This document shows, piece by piece, positions 10,875 through 20,910 of a stretch of 64,000 bases of DNA. This stretch comes from Proales similis (Eukaryota > Rotifera > Eurotatoria > Ploima > Proalidae), in assembly GCA_019059635.1 (NCBI GenBank), contig JAGVRJ010000011.1, positions 1 through 64,000 on the forward strand. Direction: 5' to 3'. Both the position numbers and the translations under genes were made by a program. Under the pieces are notes generated by a model that was not told the DNA's origin, searched no databases, and saw nothing but the letters and a program-made list of their open reading frames with translations. Positions within the stretch are counted from its first letter, which is position 1, and each line of letters opens with the position of its first letter.

Positions 10875-11132
10875 ATGACGAAAGCTATCAAATATAGCCA
10901 ATTCAAATTACGGACTCTAAGTTTGTACGCTAATTTCTTGAGAGAATCCAAATCCAAACCTGGCCTATTAAACCGAGTGCGCAGTGAATTTCGAGAGAAC
11001 GCCAGACTCGATCCTAAGCACGACTCGCTTTTGATTGATTTCAAAATCAGACGTGCTAGAAATCAGCTAGAGATGATAAAAAGCAGCAACGTATATTCGG
11101 TCAAGAAATTTGAATTCGATCGCACGCAATAA
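10875..11132 (+). CDS. SDHAF1: Succinate dehydrogenase assembly factor 1 (LYR-family)
   Basis: An intronless frame of 85 aa, the usual length for SDHAF1. It has LRTLSLYANFLRESKSKPG, then VRSEFRENARLDP and RRARNQLEMIKSS, in the order and spacing of the SDHAF1 helices. The protein helps insert Fe-S clusters into SDHB in the mitochondrial matrix. The first LYR arginine appears to be Ala (SLYA), although the later LR and RR basic residues remain. The stop codon is only 18 bp before the ATG of TAMM41, with no AATAAA between them, which suggests a shared transcript. Confidence 0.85.
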   Translation: MTKAIKYSQFKLRTLSLYANFLRESKSKPGLLNRVRSEFRENARLDPKHDSLLIDFKIRRARNQLEMIKSSNVYSVKKFEFDRTQ

Positions 11133-11150
11133 TTTTCTTCAATCCAAAAA

Positions 11151-12263
11151 ATGATGCAAAAGTATCAAGCAATATTAAACAAGTTTCCCAGAGGGGAGAT
11201 ATGTATGGCTTTTGCTTATGGATCTGGAGTCTTTGAGCAGAATGAAAACAAAGCAAACAATTCAACCATGATAGACTTTATGTTTGTTACCAAAGACCCA
11301 ATTCGATTTCATCAAGAAAATTTAAAGCTTAACTTGAATCATTATTCTTTACTTAAACATGTCGGCCCGTTCTATCTCACCAAAATACAAGAAGATTTCG
11401 GCGCAGCCTGCTACTTTAACACCCTTGTCCCAGTTGAATTAACGCCCAATCATCGATTTTTGATTAAATATGGTGTGATCAGTGAAGATGCGCTGATTCG
11501 CGATCTGTATGACTGGGATTATTTGTATGCTAGTGGCCGACTCCAAAAACCAGTGAGAATAATCAAATTCGAACACGAATCTGATGGTCAAATTTTGAAT
11601 CCAGAGTTAGATATCAAGGTGACTGAATCGGACGAAGAAAAAAATAGTGTAACAAACGATCGCAAAGAAGAATCCGTTATTCATCCATTTGAAAGATTAG
11701 ACAAATCCATTGAGTTGGCTTTGATCACAAACTTGAAAAATGCAATGCACACTAGTCTCCTGTTGATGCCTGAGCGCTTTTCCCTGCACGAACTAATGGT
11801 TTGCATTACCTCTTTGTCTTACACAGGCGATCCACGAATGATTATTGGTGAAAACAAACGTAAATGTGAAAACATAGTCAAGCCTCAACTTTCTCGATTT
11901 ATTGAGCTTTACAAACCATACATTATAAAAGAGGTACTTGATCAGTTTCTCTATTGTGATTTTGAATCAGGCAAATTGGAACAGAGTCTTGATCAAGCCA
12001 CAGTTTTTCATCATCTCAACCTTCTCCCAAAAAACTTGATTCAAACAATAATCAAACTTAAATATAAGACCAATCATTTCTACGATCTTGAAGAATACAT
12101 TTACAAGTTAACCGGTCGAATAGATTGTCAAGAAGTAGTCCGACAAGCAGTTGCGACCATTGTCAAACATTCTAGCTTCACTCAAACTTTTAAAGGTATC
12201 TTCACTGCAGGATTATATAAATCATTAAATTACTCCTCAAGAAAGCTAAGCAAAATGTTTTGA
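11151..12263 (+). CDS. TAMM41: Mitochondrial CDP-diacylglycerol synthase (Tam41)
   Basis: An intronless 370-aa frame. The nucleotidyltransferase core is visible as AFAYGSGVFEQ followed by the acidic MIDFMFVT strand, then KLNLNHYSLLKHVGP, FLIKYGVISED and LYASGRLQKPVRII. The C-terminal end has SSFTQTFKGIFTAG, the usual Tam41 tail. The enzyme makes CDP-diacylglycerol on the matrix side of the inner membrane, the first step towards cardiolipin. Two Met codons open the frame at 11151. It follows SDHAF1 after 18 bp, and a poly(A) signal (AATAAA, 12264-12269) directly follows its stop codon. Confidence 0.95.
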   Translation: MMQKYQAILNKFPRGEICMAFAYGSGVFEQNENKANNSTMIDFMFVTKDPIRFHQENLKLNLNHYSLLKHVGPFYLTKIQEDFGAACYFNTLVPVELTPNHRFLIKYGVISEDALIRDLYDWDYLYASGRLQKPVRIIKFEHESDGQILNPELDIKVTESDEEKNSVTNDRKEESVIHPFERLDKSIELALITNLKNAMHTSLLLMPERFSLHELMVCITSLSYTGDPRMIIGENKRKCENIVKPQLSRFIELYKPYIIKEVLDQFLYCDFESGKLEQSLDQATVFHHLNLLPKNLIQTIIKLKYKTNHFYDLEEYIYKLTGRIDCQEVVRQAVATIVKHSSFTQTFKGIFTAGLYKSLNYSSRKLSKMF

Positions 12264-12493
12264 AATAAAGGGTTTAATCTTCAATATATAAAAATGCATT
12301 TACAGTTGACGCTTTGATTCGTCTGCTTTAAACTGAAGCTTTTGCTTGCAAGCTGTGATTAATCCGAGATGTTAAGTTTTTCTTGTTAAATAATTTAGGC
12401 AATGCTTTTGAGAGAGTGGCATCTTTGCCTTAAGTAACTTAAGTATTCAATAATTGTCTCTTTAAAACTTATGAATATTTGTAAAGATCCTCA

Positions 12494-14490
12494 ATGAAAT
12501 TTCATAACTTTGATGAATGGACCAATTATGAGTTCAACGACCTATCTGGAGAAAATAGTAACAATACTAGTAATAGTGCTAGTTCGCTTGATGCTATCGA
12601 TGAAAATTTCGAACAAGAAGGCAAGCTATAATCCTTAAAGCTGGATTCATTAGAAAAATAACACAGAAGGTTGTATTAACTATGTAATTATAGGCCGCTT
12701 TGATCAAAAAATGAGTTTAGAATCAAGTTCCCTCGAAGTGCTTGATTTGCTTCTGCATTCCTCATGCTCGTTGGGTATCGCTTGCTGTTATATGCTTAGC
12801 TTTCTCATGGATTATCTGATAGACCGTAAACTATCTAATCGTTTTTTTTATTTTCTTAAACCCTTAACGTATGGAGATCGAAAGGGAGCATATGGTCAGG
12901 AATTGTGTTTTCCATAAACACTCTACTAGTTTTAGTCGGATGGCTATTTTTCTACCCAGTATACTCCCTTTCATTACGAGGTCAAATGCACCTCCGTTTA
13001 CTGCGTTGGATATTCTTGATCACATTTGCCGCTGTTTTTCTTTTCCTATGTCGCAAAGGTACCTTAAACTTTAAAGATTACTGAGAAAATTTCTTAAGAA
13101 AATTCTTTTAGATTCCCGATCATGTTCATTAGCGATGATGTCTTTTTCTCTAGGACTCAAAGTTTTCATAGAGTTGCCAAAAGCACTAAAAAACACGTTC
13201 AAGTTTGGCGAAGTTCTTTACATAAGTGCTCTTGTTCAAACTGGCATAGCAGTTTTCCTTCATGACTTATTCCGAGTAAGTTCGAACATGAATTGACACA
13301 TAAAATACTTATTCTAGCATTTAATAGGAGTTTGATCGTTCATCACAAGAAGTAACAATCGTGGAGGTAAATTTTAATATAAATCTGCAGGAAAAAACTG
13401 TCACTTAACAAATTTAAGTATTCGATAGTTTGGCTAACATTAGCGGTTGTGATCATCAAACGATTCAATATATTGCGCTCTTCGATTCTTGCTCTAGGCG
13501 CGTCTTTAGCAGCTTTGCTATTGGGAGTTTTTGCACCATTATGCTATGTGATATTAAAAATTGACCCCTTTACCTGGCTCATAAACTTTTTAGTTAGAAA
13601 AAGTCGCAGGGTAAAGAATTGTCTAAATATTTATTTCCATATTATTTTTATGATAAAAATTCAAAGGTTTTTCTTCTTAATTCATGGTTTCTCTTATTTG
13701 GAAGCATTTATTTTGCTTTTTGGCTTCGACGTTCCCAAAGAGAACACCCTAACTGGAAGAAGAACCAACTTACGGTTACTAGAAAATGGTTCCATTTGCT
13801 TATTTGCATAGTCTATCTTCCTGGAATTCTCTTGGATAAGCAGCTTTTGTATCTCTGCTCTTTCGGAATGTTTATTCTTCTAGTTCTACTAGAGGTTTGC
13901 TTTAATCTCAACTAATTAAAACACCTTTAACTTAGAGAGAAGCAATTATAGGCAATTCGATACTTACGAGCTTCCGGATTAAGCGATACTTTGCAAATAA
14001 TGATGGAAATGTTTATCGATGAGAAAGACAAAAATTCCCCTCTAATCCTTAGCCATATTTTTTTACTCTTGGGTTTTAGCTGGCCGATATGGATGAATTA
14101 CTCAAATGGTATTGTGTTGATCATTTCTTCAAAATTAATTTTCTTAAAAGAATTCCTTTAGAAATCCATTTGAGTGATTTTAGTGGCCTTTTAACAGTTG
14201 GTATCGGCGATTCATTTGCTTCTTTGATTGGATCAAATTTCGGAAAATTTAAGTACTTAAATTCGAAAAAATCAGTAGAAGGGTCTCTCGCACTCATTAT
14301 ATCTCAAATAAGCTTTTATATTATTCTCGGTCTTAATTTTAATCTGTTTGATATTTACAACTTTAATAACTGGCTTTTTGTCTCAATCAGTTTAATACTC
14401 TCTGCGTACACTGAAGCTTTCACGGAAGATAATGACAATCTAGTTTTACCACTGTCGGTTTATCCTTTCCTCAAACTCGTTTTAAAATAA
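12494..14490 (+). CDS. DOLK: Dolichol kinase
   Basis: Nine exons give a phase-consistent 508-aa reading frame (human DOLK about 538): 12494-12620, 12694-12825, 12900-13058, 13112-13275, 13328-13366, 13419-13610, 13667-13894, 13952-14108 and 14162-14490. Many hydrophobic segments are present, and the C-terminal CTP-binding part has TVTRKWFHLL, SPLILSHIFLLLGFSWPIW, GLLTVGIGDSFASLIGS and KKSVEGS, all dolichol-kinase signatures. It phosphorylates dolichol in the ER for N-glycosylation. Intron 1 uses a GC donor; intron 2 could use another nearby donor. The TAA stop lies inside a poly(A) signal (AATAAA, 14486-14491). Confidence 0.9.
12621..12693 (+). other. GC-AG intron in DOLK
   Basis: Exon 1 ends AAG, and the intron starts GCAAGC and ends TTATAG. 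The phase-1 join continues the open frame. No GT donor near this position keeps the frame open. The alternative is that translation starts at the ATG at 12711 and the first exon is untranslated. Confidence 0.65.
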
Positions 14491-14591
14491 ATTTTCAACT
14501 AATTCCTTTCCGAACCTTCTTACAATAATCGAAGAGTTTATACTCTTTAAGTTGTCTATATTCTTCACCTCACTATTTATGTTAAATCTAG

Positions 14592-15269
14592 ATGTGGCTT
14601 AATGACCTTCAAGATATTCACGCGATCACTAGAATTCATCTGAATAGGATGGAACAGTATTCCATAAATGATGGAGTAAATGGCAAATTAAACGAGCATT
14701 TTAATTTTCTCTCAAACACTCAAAAATCAAATAGCCCTAATGATAATGTTATCCATAGAGGAGAAAAAGATTTTGGCAAAGAGTTGTGCCAGAGATGCAT
14801 GATTTCTTTGTGGCCCTCAAACTGTCATGTTTTTATTCAGCCTAAGTACCATTTATCTATCCGAAATGCTCGTAAATGGAGACGAAATCAAAGCAAACTA
14901 TTCATCAGCGATCAATTAAACAAGCCATGTTTTTTAACCAATGTCAATCAAGGAGTTAAATTAGTTTATCAATGTAAAAAATGTTATTTCAGTACAGAAA
15001 AATTTGTTCAAGTAACAAGGAGATTTTTTCTACCGAATAACTCAAGAATTAATGATAGCAATAGAGAAGAAACTCATTCTCAAAAAAATCTGTGCAAATC
15101 GCAAAACTCACAAATATGTTCCATCTCTGGCGAAAAGAAATCAAATCCCAGAAAGAGAAAATATCAAAGCCTAAAAATCTCTCTAATACATCAAGAAAAT
15201 GAAAAAGCTTTGTTAACTAACCCATCCTCCAATTCTTCCCTGAATCAGTTTTTAGAAAGCCTCATTTGA
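14592..15269 (+). CDS. C18orf21/RMP24-like zinc-ribbon protein
   Basis: Intronless, 225 aa. A CxxC pair (CQRCMISLWPSNCHVFIQPK) and a second one (YQCKKCYF) form a zinc ribbon with the spacing of the C18orf21 (UPF0711) family. The C-terminal LKISLIHQENEK and NQFLESL match that family's short C-terminal motif. The human protein has been described as an RNase MRP subunit involved in pre-rRNA processing. The central part is low-complexity and basic. It lies 101 bp after DOLK, and AATAAA (15271-15276) follows the stop. Family assignment is from motif order only. Confidence 0.6.
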   Translation: MWLNDLQDIHAITRIHLNRMEQYSINDGVNGKLNEHFNFLSNTQKSNSPNDNVIHRGEKDFGKELCQRCMISLWPSNCHVFIQPKYHLSIRNARKWRRNQSKLFISDQLNKPCFLTNVNQGVKLVYQCKKCYFSTEKFVQVTRRFFLPNNSRINDSNREETHSQKNLCKSQNSQICSISGEKKSNPRKRKYQSLKISLIHQENEKALLTNPSSNSSLNQFLESLI

Positions 15270-15397
15270 AAATAAAGCTTGCATCATCAGAAATAATTCA
15301 ATTCAAAATGACAGGCTGTTATAAGTCGTGGATAAAATAAATATATAAGCTTATCTATTGATTCCATATTTGACTCTTTTGCATATTTATTTATAAG

Positions 15398-15835
15398 ATG
15401 TCAGATAGGCTCTCGCAGCTTCAGGACCATGTTAATCACTTGGCAGCTCTATTTTGCGATGCAACCGGAATATTACAAGAACAGTCAAAGCCGAGTCGAT
15501 TCAATAACTTTGCAGATAGTCTGAAGCGCGGCATAGACCCAGTTGAAAGTCAAGCTAATGATGACGAGTCAATTGAGAGCCTCAAGCAAACATATGTTGA
15601 CTTAATTTGTTCAACAGCAAAGAAGATAGATGATTTAATAGACTCTCTTCCAAACGAAGATGAAGCCAATGAGCAACTTCAAGTTCAACAACTTAGAGAA
15701 CTTGAACTCGAAAACGCAGCGGCTGCCCGAGAACTCGAATACGTGACTAGATGCGGAGAAAAACTCTTAGAACAAGTCCAAAATGTGCTATTCAATATTT
15801 CAAGTCAGGTTTTGAAAGGACCTAGCGACCAGTAA
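15398..15835 (+). CDS. MED21: Mediator complex subunit 21
   Basis: Intronless, 145 aa, the usual MED21 length. It starts MSDRLSQLQDHVNHLA and contains FNNFADSL, TAKKIDDLIDSLPNED and a long helical C-terminal half (YVTRCGEKLLEQVQ), all in MED21 order. MED21 pairs with MED7 at the hinge of the Mediator middle module and is needed for RNA polymerase II transcription. AATAAA occurs 55 bp after the stop (15890-15895). Confidence 0.95.
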   Translation: MSDRLSQLQDHVNHLAALFCDATGILQEQSKPSRFNNFADSLKRGIDPVESQANDDESIESLKQTYVDLICSTAKKIDDLIDSLPNEDEANEQLQVQQLRELELENAAAARELEYVTRCGEKLLEQVQNVLFNISSQVLKGPSDQ

Positions 15836-16120
15836 CTATTTGAAATCTTCATTTGATAATTGGTTGTAAATTCGAATCGCATTACTGTGAATAAAATTCA
15901 TTCCTTTAAAGATTGTTTAAAGCCCAAAAAAGGGAATTCTTAAACTAGAAAACTACTTAAAATTATAAGACAAACGATTGCAATCGGTCATTAAGTTAAG
16001 TTAGATGCTTGACCTACTTGGAAGATTAGCTAAAGCTTGCTTTTTACGTTTGCTCATCAAACTACAGTCTGCTTTTTTCTGATTTGAAAATCGTAAGGAA
16101 TGTTTCAAGTAAAGGAGAAA

Positions 16121-17425
16121 ATGATTCAAAAAGTCTTTCACCTTAGTAAGCTTCTTTCAGCAAGGATTTTTATTCCAAAAAGTGAGTTGTACAAACAAAC
16201 CGTGCCAAAATCAAACAATATTTTAATTCATTAAATTTGATCAAATCTCTCAAGTTAAAAGTATTCTGCCGATTCGTTCGGTAAATACGGTGCCAGACAG
16301 TGTTCTAGAGAATGCTAGAAAATCAAAATTAGGGGCGCTTGTCAAAGGTGGATCTGCAGGCCCTACTGAAGATATAAAATCGAATATGAAATACGAAGAA
16401 GCTTATCGTGATTATAAGTATAACTCAATATTTTACCGGTCAAGTTTTATCTTAAGTTTAATTTTTCAAGATTCGTTTATCCTGATTTCCTACCAAACCC
16501 GGTTTATTATTTTCGGGATAAAATTCGGGAGAAGTTAGAAAGGCAGGATATGATAGAGCGAAGAAAACAGATAAATATTCCTGAGTTCTATGTAGGCAAG
16601 TAGCATTAAAAATCGTATCAAATATAGTAAAAACAGATTAAGTTTTTTAATTGCTCTTCAGGATCGATTTTAGCTGTGACTGTTTCAGATCCGAATGCAC
16701 CGGGAAAAGTGAATCGATTTGTTGGGATTTGTACTCGGCGAGACGGGTATGGTCTGAGGCATAGTTTTACCCTCAGAAATGTGATTGATGGTTTAGGTAT
16801 GTCTATTCAAAATATATTTGCAGTCAATCAGTTAATTAACTTAAATTGTAACTGTAATTAAATTTTTTCCCGGAAGGAGTTGAAATAGTTTATGATATTT
16901 ACAACCCAACTATTCAAACAATCGAAGTTTTGAAACTTGAGAAACGGCTAGACGATAATTTAGCTTATTTGCAAGACTGTCCACCCGAATATTCGACCGT
17001 TCCTTTCGATTTAGCACCAGTAAAGCTACCCCCTGGAATGACCGTACCTTTGAACACCATCCAGGTAAGAGGAATAAAATTTATTAATAAGGTTGAGTTT
17101 TCTCTATTTTATAAAGGTCCCACTTAACCCTAAACCATGGAGACATAGATGGGATAGAAAGGCTTTAAAGGGTGTTATCCTTCCAAAGCCGAAACGGTTT
17201 GAGTTGGAAGAAAATCTCAAATCAAACATCGATAACAAAACGTATGAAAAATGGGATATGATGAAAACATACAGGGAGAGCATTCACGATGATGATCATC
17301 TTGAAATAATTCAAGATATCAAAAGATTGGAAAATGAAGTCAAAGATCGCCGTGAGGTTATTGTATCCTCCAAAAAATTGGTTAAAACAAGAAGGATCCC
17401 TGGCGATCTAAGTAAAAAAAAATAA
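16121..17425 (+). CDS. MRPL19: Mitochondrial large-subunit ribosomal protein bL19m
   Basis: Six exons join in phase to 326 aa: 16121-16181, 16255-16417, 16471-16595, 16662-16796, 16877-17064 and 17117-17425. Diagnostic segments in order are [61 protein letters not shown] and NPKPWRHRW, all typical of animal bL19m. The N-terminus is basic, as for a mitochondrial presequence. Intron 3 (16596-16661) has a GC donor, and the join EFYVG/SILAV across it is fixed by conservation, so the non-GT site is well supported. The protein is longer than the human one (about 292 aa), mainly through the lysine-rich C-terminus. Confidence 0.95.
16596..16661 (+). other. GC-AG intron in MRPL19
   Basis: The 66-bp intron begins GCAAGT after ...GTAG and ends TCTTCAG. 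The flanking codons give the conserved join EFYVG-SIL. A GT two bases upstream would leave a frame that stops at once. Confidence 0.85.
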
Positions 17426-17557
17426 TTTGTAAATAAATGAGAAGAGAACCAATATTCATAACTTATATTATTGATTTTTTCAGGCATGAAAACTTGAAAA
17501 ATCGAATTACTAGAAAGTTTATGGATACTTAAACTCGTTTACAGGGTTTTTTGTTAG

Positions 17558-18479
17558 ATGAGTCGAAGGGAAGAACAAGAACAAGAGATTGAGGCTCTCC
17601 AATCTATATTCCCCACAGAGCTAAATGGTTTTTACTCAACCCTTAATAATTTTTTGCTCTTCTTAATTATAAACTATTTAAGTTATTCAAAATGAACCCC
17701 CTTTTCGAATAAGCTTTTCTCTCAAGTCTGAGAAGTACGAAAATGAGCCGGAAAATGAGGGTACGATTAACCTTAATTTTTATCAATCCTCTTCTTTTAA
17801 ATTTTAATTAAATCAAGCTTTTCTTGAGGTTACGTTTGAGCTTAGTGATGAATATCCTGATCAGATTCCGCAAATGACGATAGAAGAATCGCAAAATACT
17901 GTTGAAGAAGAAGAGCTCATGGATTTTTTTAAAGAAAAAGTTGATAACAATTCTTATTTTTTAGGAAGTTTAACTTGAAGCAATTTTAGTAAGGCAGAGG
18001 AAAACCTAGGAATGCCCATGATATACACCATAGTATCTGAACTTATAGAGAAGATAAACAAAGATAATGACTCTCGGAAAGAAAGAGAAGAGCAGAAAAG
18101 AGCTCGTCTAGAAAAATTGAAGGAAGAAGAAGAAATGCGCAAATTTGAGGGAACTCGAGTGAATGTAGAAAATTTTCTGGCCTGGAAAGCCCGCTTCGAT
18201 GTAGAATTTAATTACCTTATAGACAAAACTGGTGAAAAGTCTAAAGACCGGCCCACAGGTAAGTTTTTAACATAATGAAGGAAATTAATCGCCTTAAAGC
18301 AAATTTATCAAGGCAAAGAACTATTCGAAAGAGATGCACTTCTTTATCAGTCAGATCTAAACTATGAAGAAAACGTTAAGGTGGATGAGTCCTTATTTCA
18401 GGACATGGATGATCTGGATATCGATGATGAAGATGACGACGAATACATTCCACCCGAAGACGAGTTCGCTGAAGATTAA
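17558..18479 (+). CDS. RWDD1: RWD-domain protein RWDD1 (DFRP2/Gir2 homologue)
   Basis: About five small exons separated by introns near 55 bp. The first encodes MSRREEQEQEIEALQSIFP, the canonical RWD start. ISFSLKSEKYENE, LEVTFELSDEYPDQIP and ENLGMPMIYTIVSEL complete the RWD fold. A charged helix and the DFRP2 region follow (VENFLAWKARFDVEF, GKELFERDALLY), ending in acidic VDESLFQDMDDLDIDDEDDD. RWDD1 binds the translation GTPase DRG2 and relates to yeast Gir2, a Gcn1 binder. Exons three and four join at KEK/AEEN by an inferred phase-0 intron. Confidence 0.9.
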
Positions 18480-18613
18480 AAAATGGGCTAATTTTTTGAA
18501 GCCGATCAATATTGATTAAAACTTTTTCGTTAAAAAATATTGATAAAAACCGTTTCCCTAACCAACACTTTTCCCGAATAGATTTAAAATAGAAGAAGAC
18601 TCGATCAAAAATT

Positions 18614-20617
18614 TTAATTATTTAACATTATCCAGTCTTTGAATCGTGAAATAGCTTGTTGCCAACGAATCAAATCTGTTTGAGTACTCTTGAAAGCTTG
18701 AAACCAGCTTTCATTAGGCCAAAATACATCGATTTTTGTTTTTTGGGGTCGAATATTCAAAAGTGACGAGTAAAGACCACATCCTATTGCACCAACTATA
18801 CCAGCTCCGATGATTGAGGAAGCGTGACTCATTTGACTACGCTCTAGCTCTTTATCTAATATCCAACTTAAGAATTGGCAAACAAAGTCTGATTGAGACA
18901 ATCCACCGGTGAGCCTTTAGACCAATCATAGAATAACTTCAAATCTCATATTGAAAAATTGCTCACTTAATTCGTTTAAGATGGATTTGGTTTTCTTTCA
19001 GGTCCTTCTTTAAATGATCCATTTTTGTTTTTATAGAAAAAACTATTGAATCAACAATCGCTCTGAGCATGTGAGCGCGGCTCGAGTTTGCTTTAAGACC
19101 AATGAAACCGGAAGTTATTCCTGATTTCCTTAAATCAGGCATATCTAATACCGTAAAGGCAGGTACAAAATAAACACCATTAGAGTTAGGAACGCTTTTA
19201 AGAATTTTTTCAAATTCGTCGAAATCATGAAAAAGACCTTAATGTTTGATTTTAGAATCTTAAGATGAATCTAGAGCATTTAATATGTACCAATACTCTT
19301 CGCCCATTCAATTGCGATTCCGGCAGAAGAAACGACAGAATGAAGGATTGCAATTGATTGTTTTTCAGTAAAATAGGCATACAAAGGGTAAGCTCCATAG
19401 ATGGATGATATTGGTTTTGGTCCAACATTTACATTTATAAAGGTTCCGGTTCCAAGAACAATAACGCAATCGCCTTTGTCAAATGCTAGTTCACCAATAA
19501 GAGACGATTGCGCATCACCGATCTAAAAATTCTAAATATTAAAGTGAAAGAATATCAATCTAAAATAATACTTACTGCTCCGCTTATTGGAATATCATAA
19601 TTGATGTTTCTTATGGTACCTTTCTTGATGAAGCCAAAGTTATCGGTTGTGTTCAAGACCGAAGGTAAGATTGATTTTGGAACACCAAGAAGGTAACACA
19701 ACATTCCACTCCAACATTTCTTTTCTAAGTGTAATTGTTTCCGCTCAGCAAGAGTTTGAATATTTATAAGCTTACATAATAAAGATCGTAAAGTCCGGTA
19801 CAACATGCACACGAAACTTCAGATAGAAAAAGCTTTTGTTCACTTAGATTCCAAATCAGCCATGTCTCAATGGTGCCGAATAAAACTTGTTGTAGTTCTT
19901 CGCTTTCAAGTTGATTCTGGAGCGCTTTTAATCTAGGAAGAAGGCGAGGTGCAACCTTAAAGATTAAGTCCGTTAAACCCTAGTCAAAAAAAATGTTTTA
20001 TAATTACTTGCTCAATATCAACATGATATTTAGAGAACGATTTAAGACGATGATTTTTGATCAAAAAACCTGCCATACCGGATGCAAATTTCAAAGTATG
20101 AAATAGAATTTTTTGGTTAATTGATTGTAGTTCTTCTTGATTACGACGATCGTTCCACAATATAAGCTTTCCATAATACTTGTTCGTCTGCCTAGCTGCA
20201 TTTAAAGAAGATGATCAAGATATTCAATCTTAAGTATTTTACTTATTCCAAATTACGATGCTATTTCGCTGCGTAGAAATTGAAAGGCAATGAATGATCC
20301 AATCATCTTAATAATTTAACTTACCAGATGGCGAAAATAATTCTTAAATTATTATTACCTAATTCAGGAAAATCAAGACAACTATGAATGCATTCGAGTA
20401 TATCTGTCAAGAATTGTTCAGGGTCGAGCTCGGAATAATTTTCTTTCAATTGAATAACTTTTAACTAAAAGAAGATTATCTTTTTTACCAGTTTTGATTA
20501 TTCTTAGATAATTACTTTGACAGAGGTCTGACGAATGATATTGAATTCTTTATCAATCAGAGCACATTTCAAATTAGTTGTGCCCAAATCAAGGGCCAGA
20601 ATACCATCTCTTCCCAT
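18614..20617 (-). CDS. GK5: FGGY-family carbohydrate kinase, glycerol kinase 5-like
   Basis: A multi-exon gene. It starts at 20617 with MGRDGILALDLGTTNLKCAL, the FGGY phosphate-1 ATP loop. Further exons read upward as FASGMAGFL, LFGTIETWLIWNLSEQK (20.0-19.8 kb), CWSGMLCYLLGVPKSILPSV, then IGDAQSSLIGELAFDKGD, VIVLGTGTF and GIAIEWAKSIG. The last exon, 18901-18614, has SHASSIIGAGIVGAIGCGLY. The order GTIDTWL, CWSG, GTGTF and IKWA is that of GK5 rather than classic glycerol kinase. It should phosphorylate glycerol or a related polyol with ATP. I did not fix every exon edge, so its length is approximate. Confidence 0.8.
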
Positions 20618-20910
20618 GTTTTTATTGTGGTAGCATGACCTTCTTCAAAGAATTGGTTTCTAAACTAAAAAGTTCGTTATCGTTTTGCATTTATTTCTTA
20701 TACCATCATGTTAATTAAATATTTCAAGAAACTGAGGTAACATGCAACACAAATAACTTAACCTAGAACGAACCTACAGTTTTAAGAGTCGATTTATTCA
20801 TAATAAGCCTTTTAGATGTTTATCTAAAATATTTAAGAAAGGTAAATATTATTAAACCATCTTATGGAAGTGAGAATGAAGTTTTTTTATTCACGGTTAT
20901 TGACCAAGAT

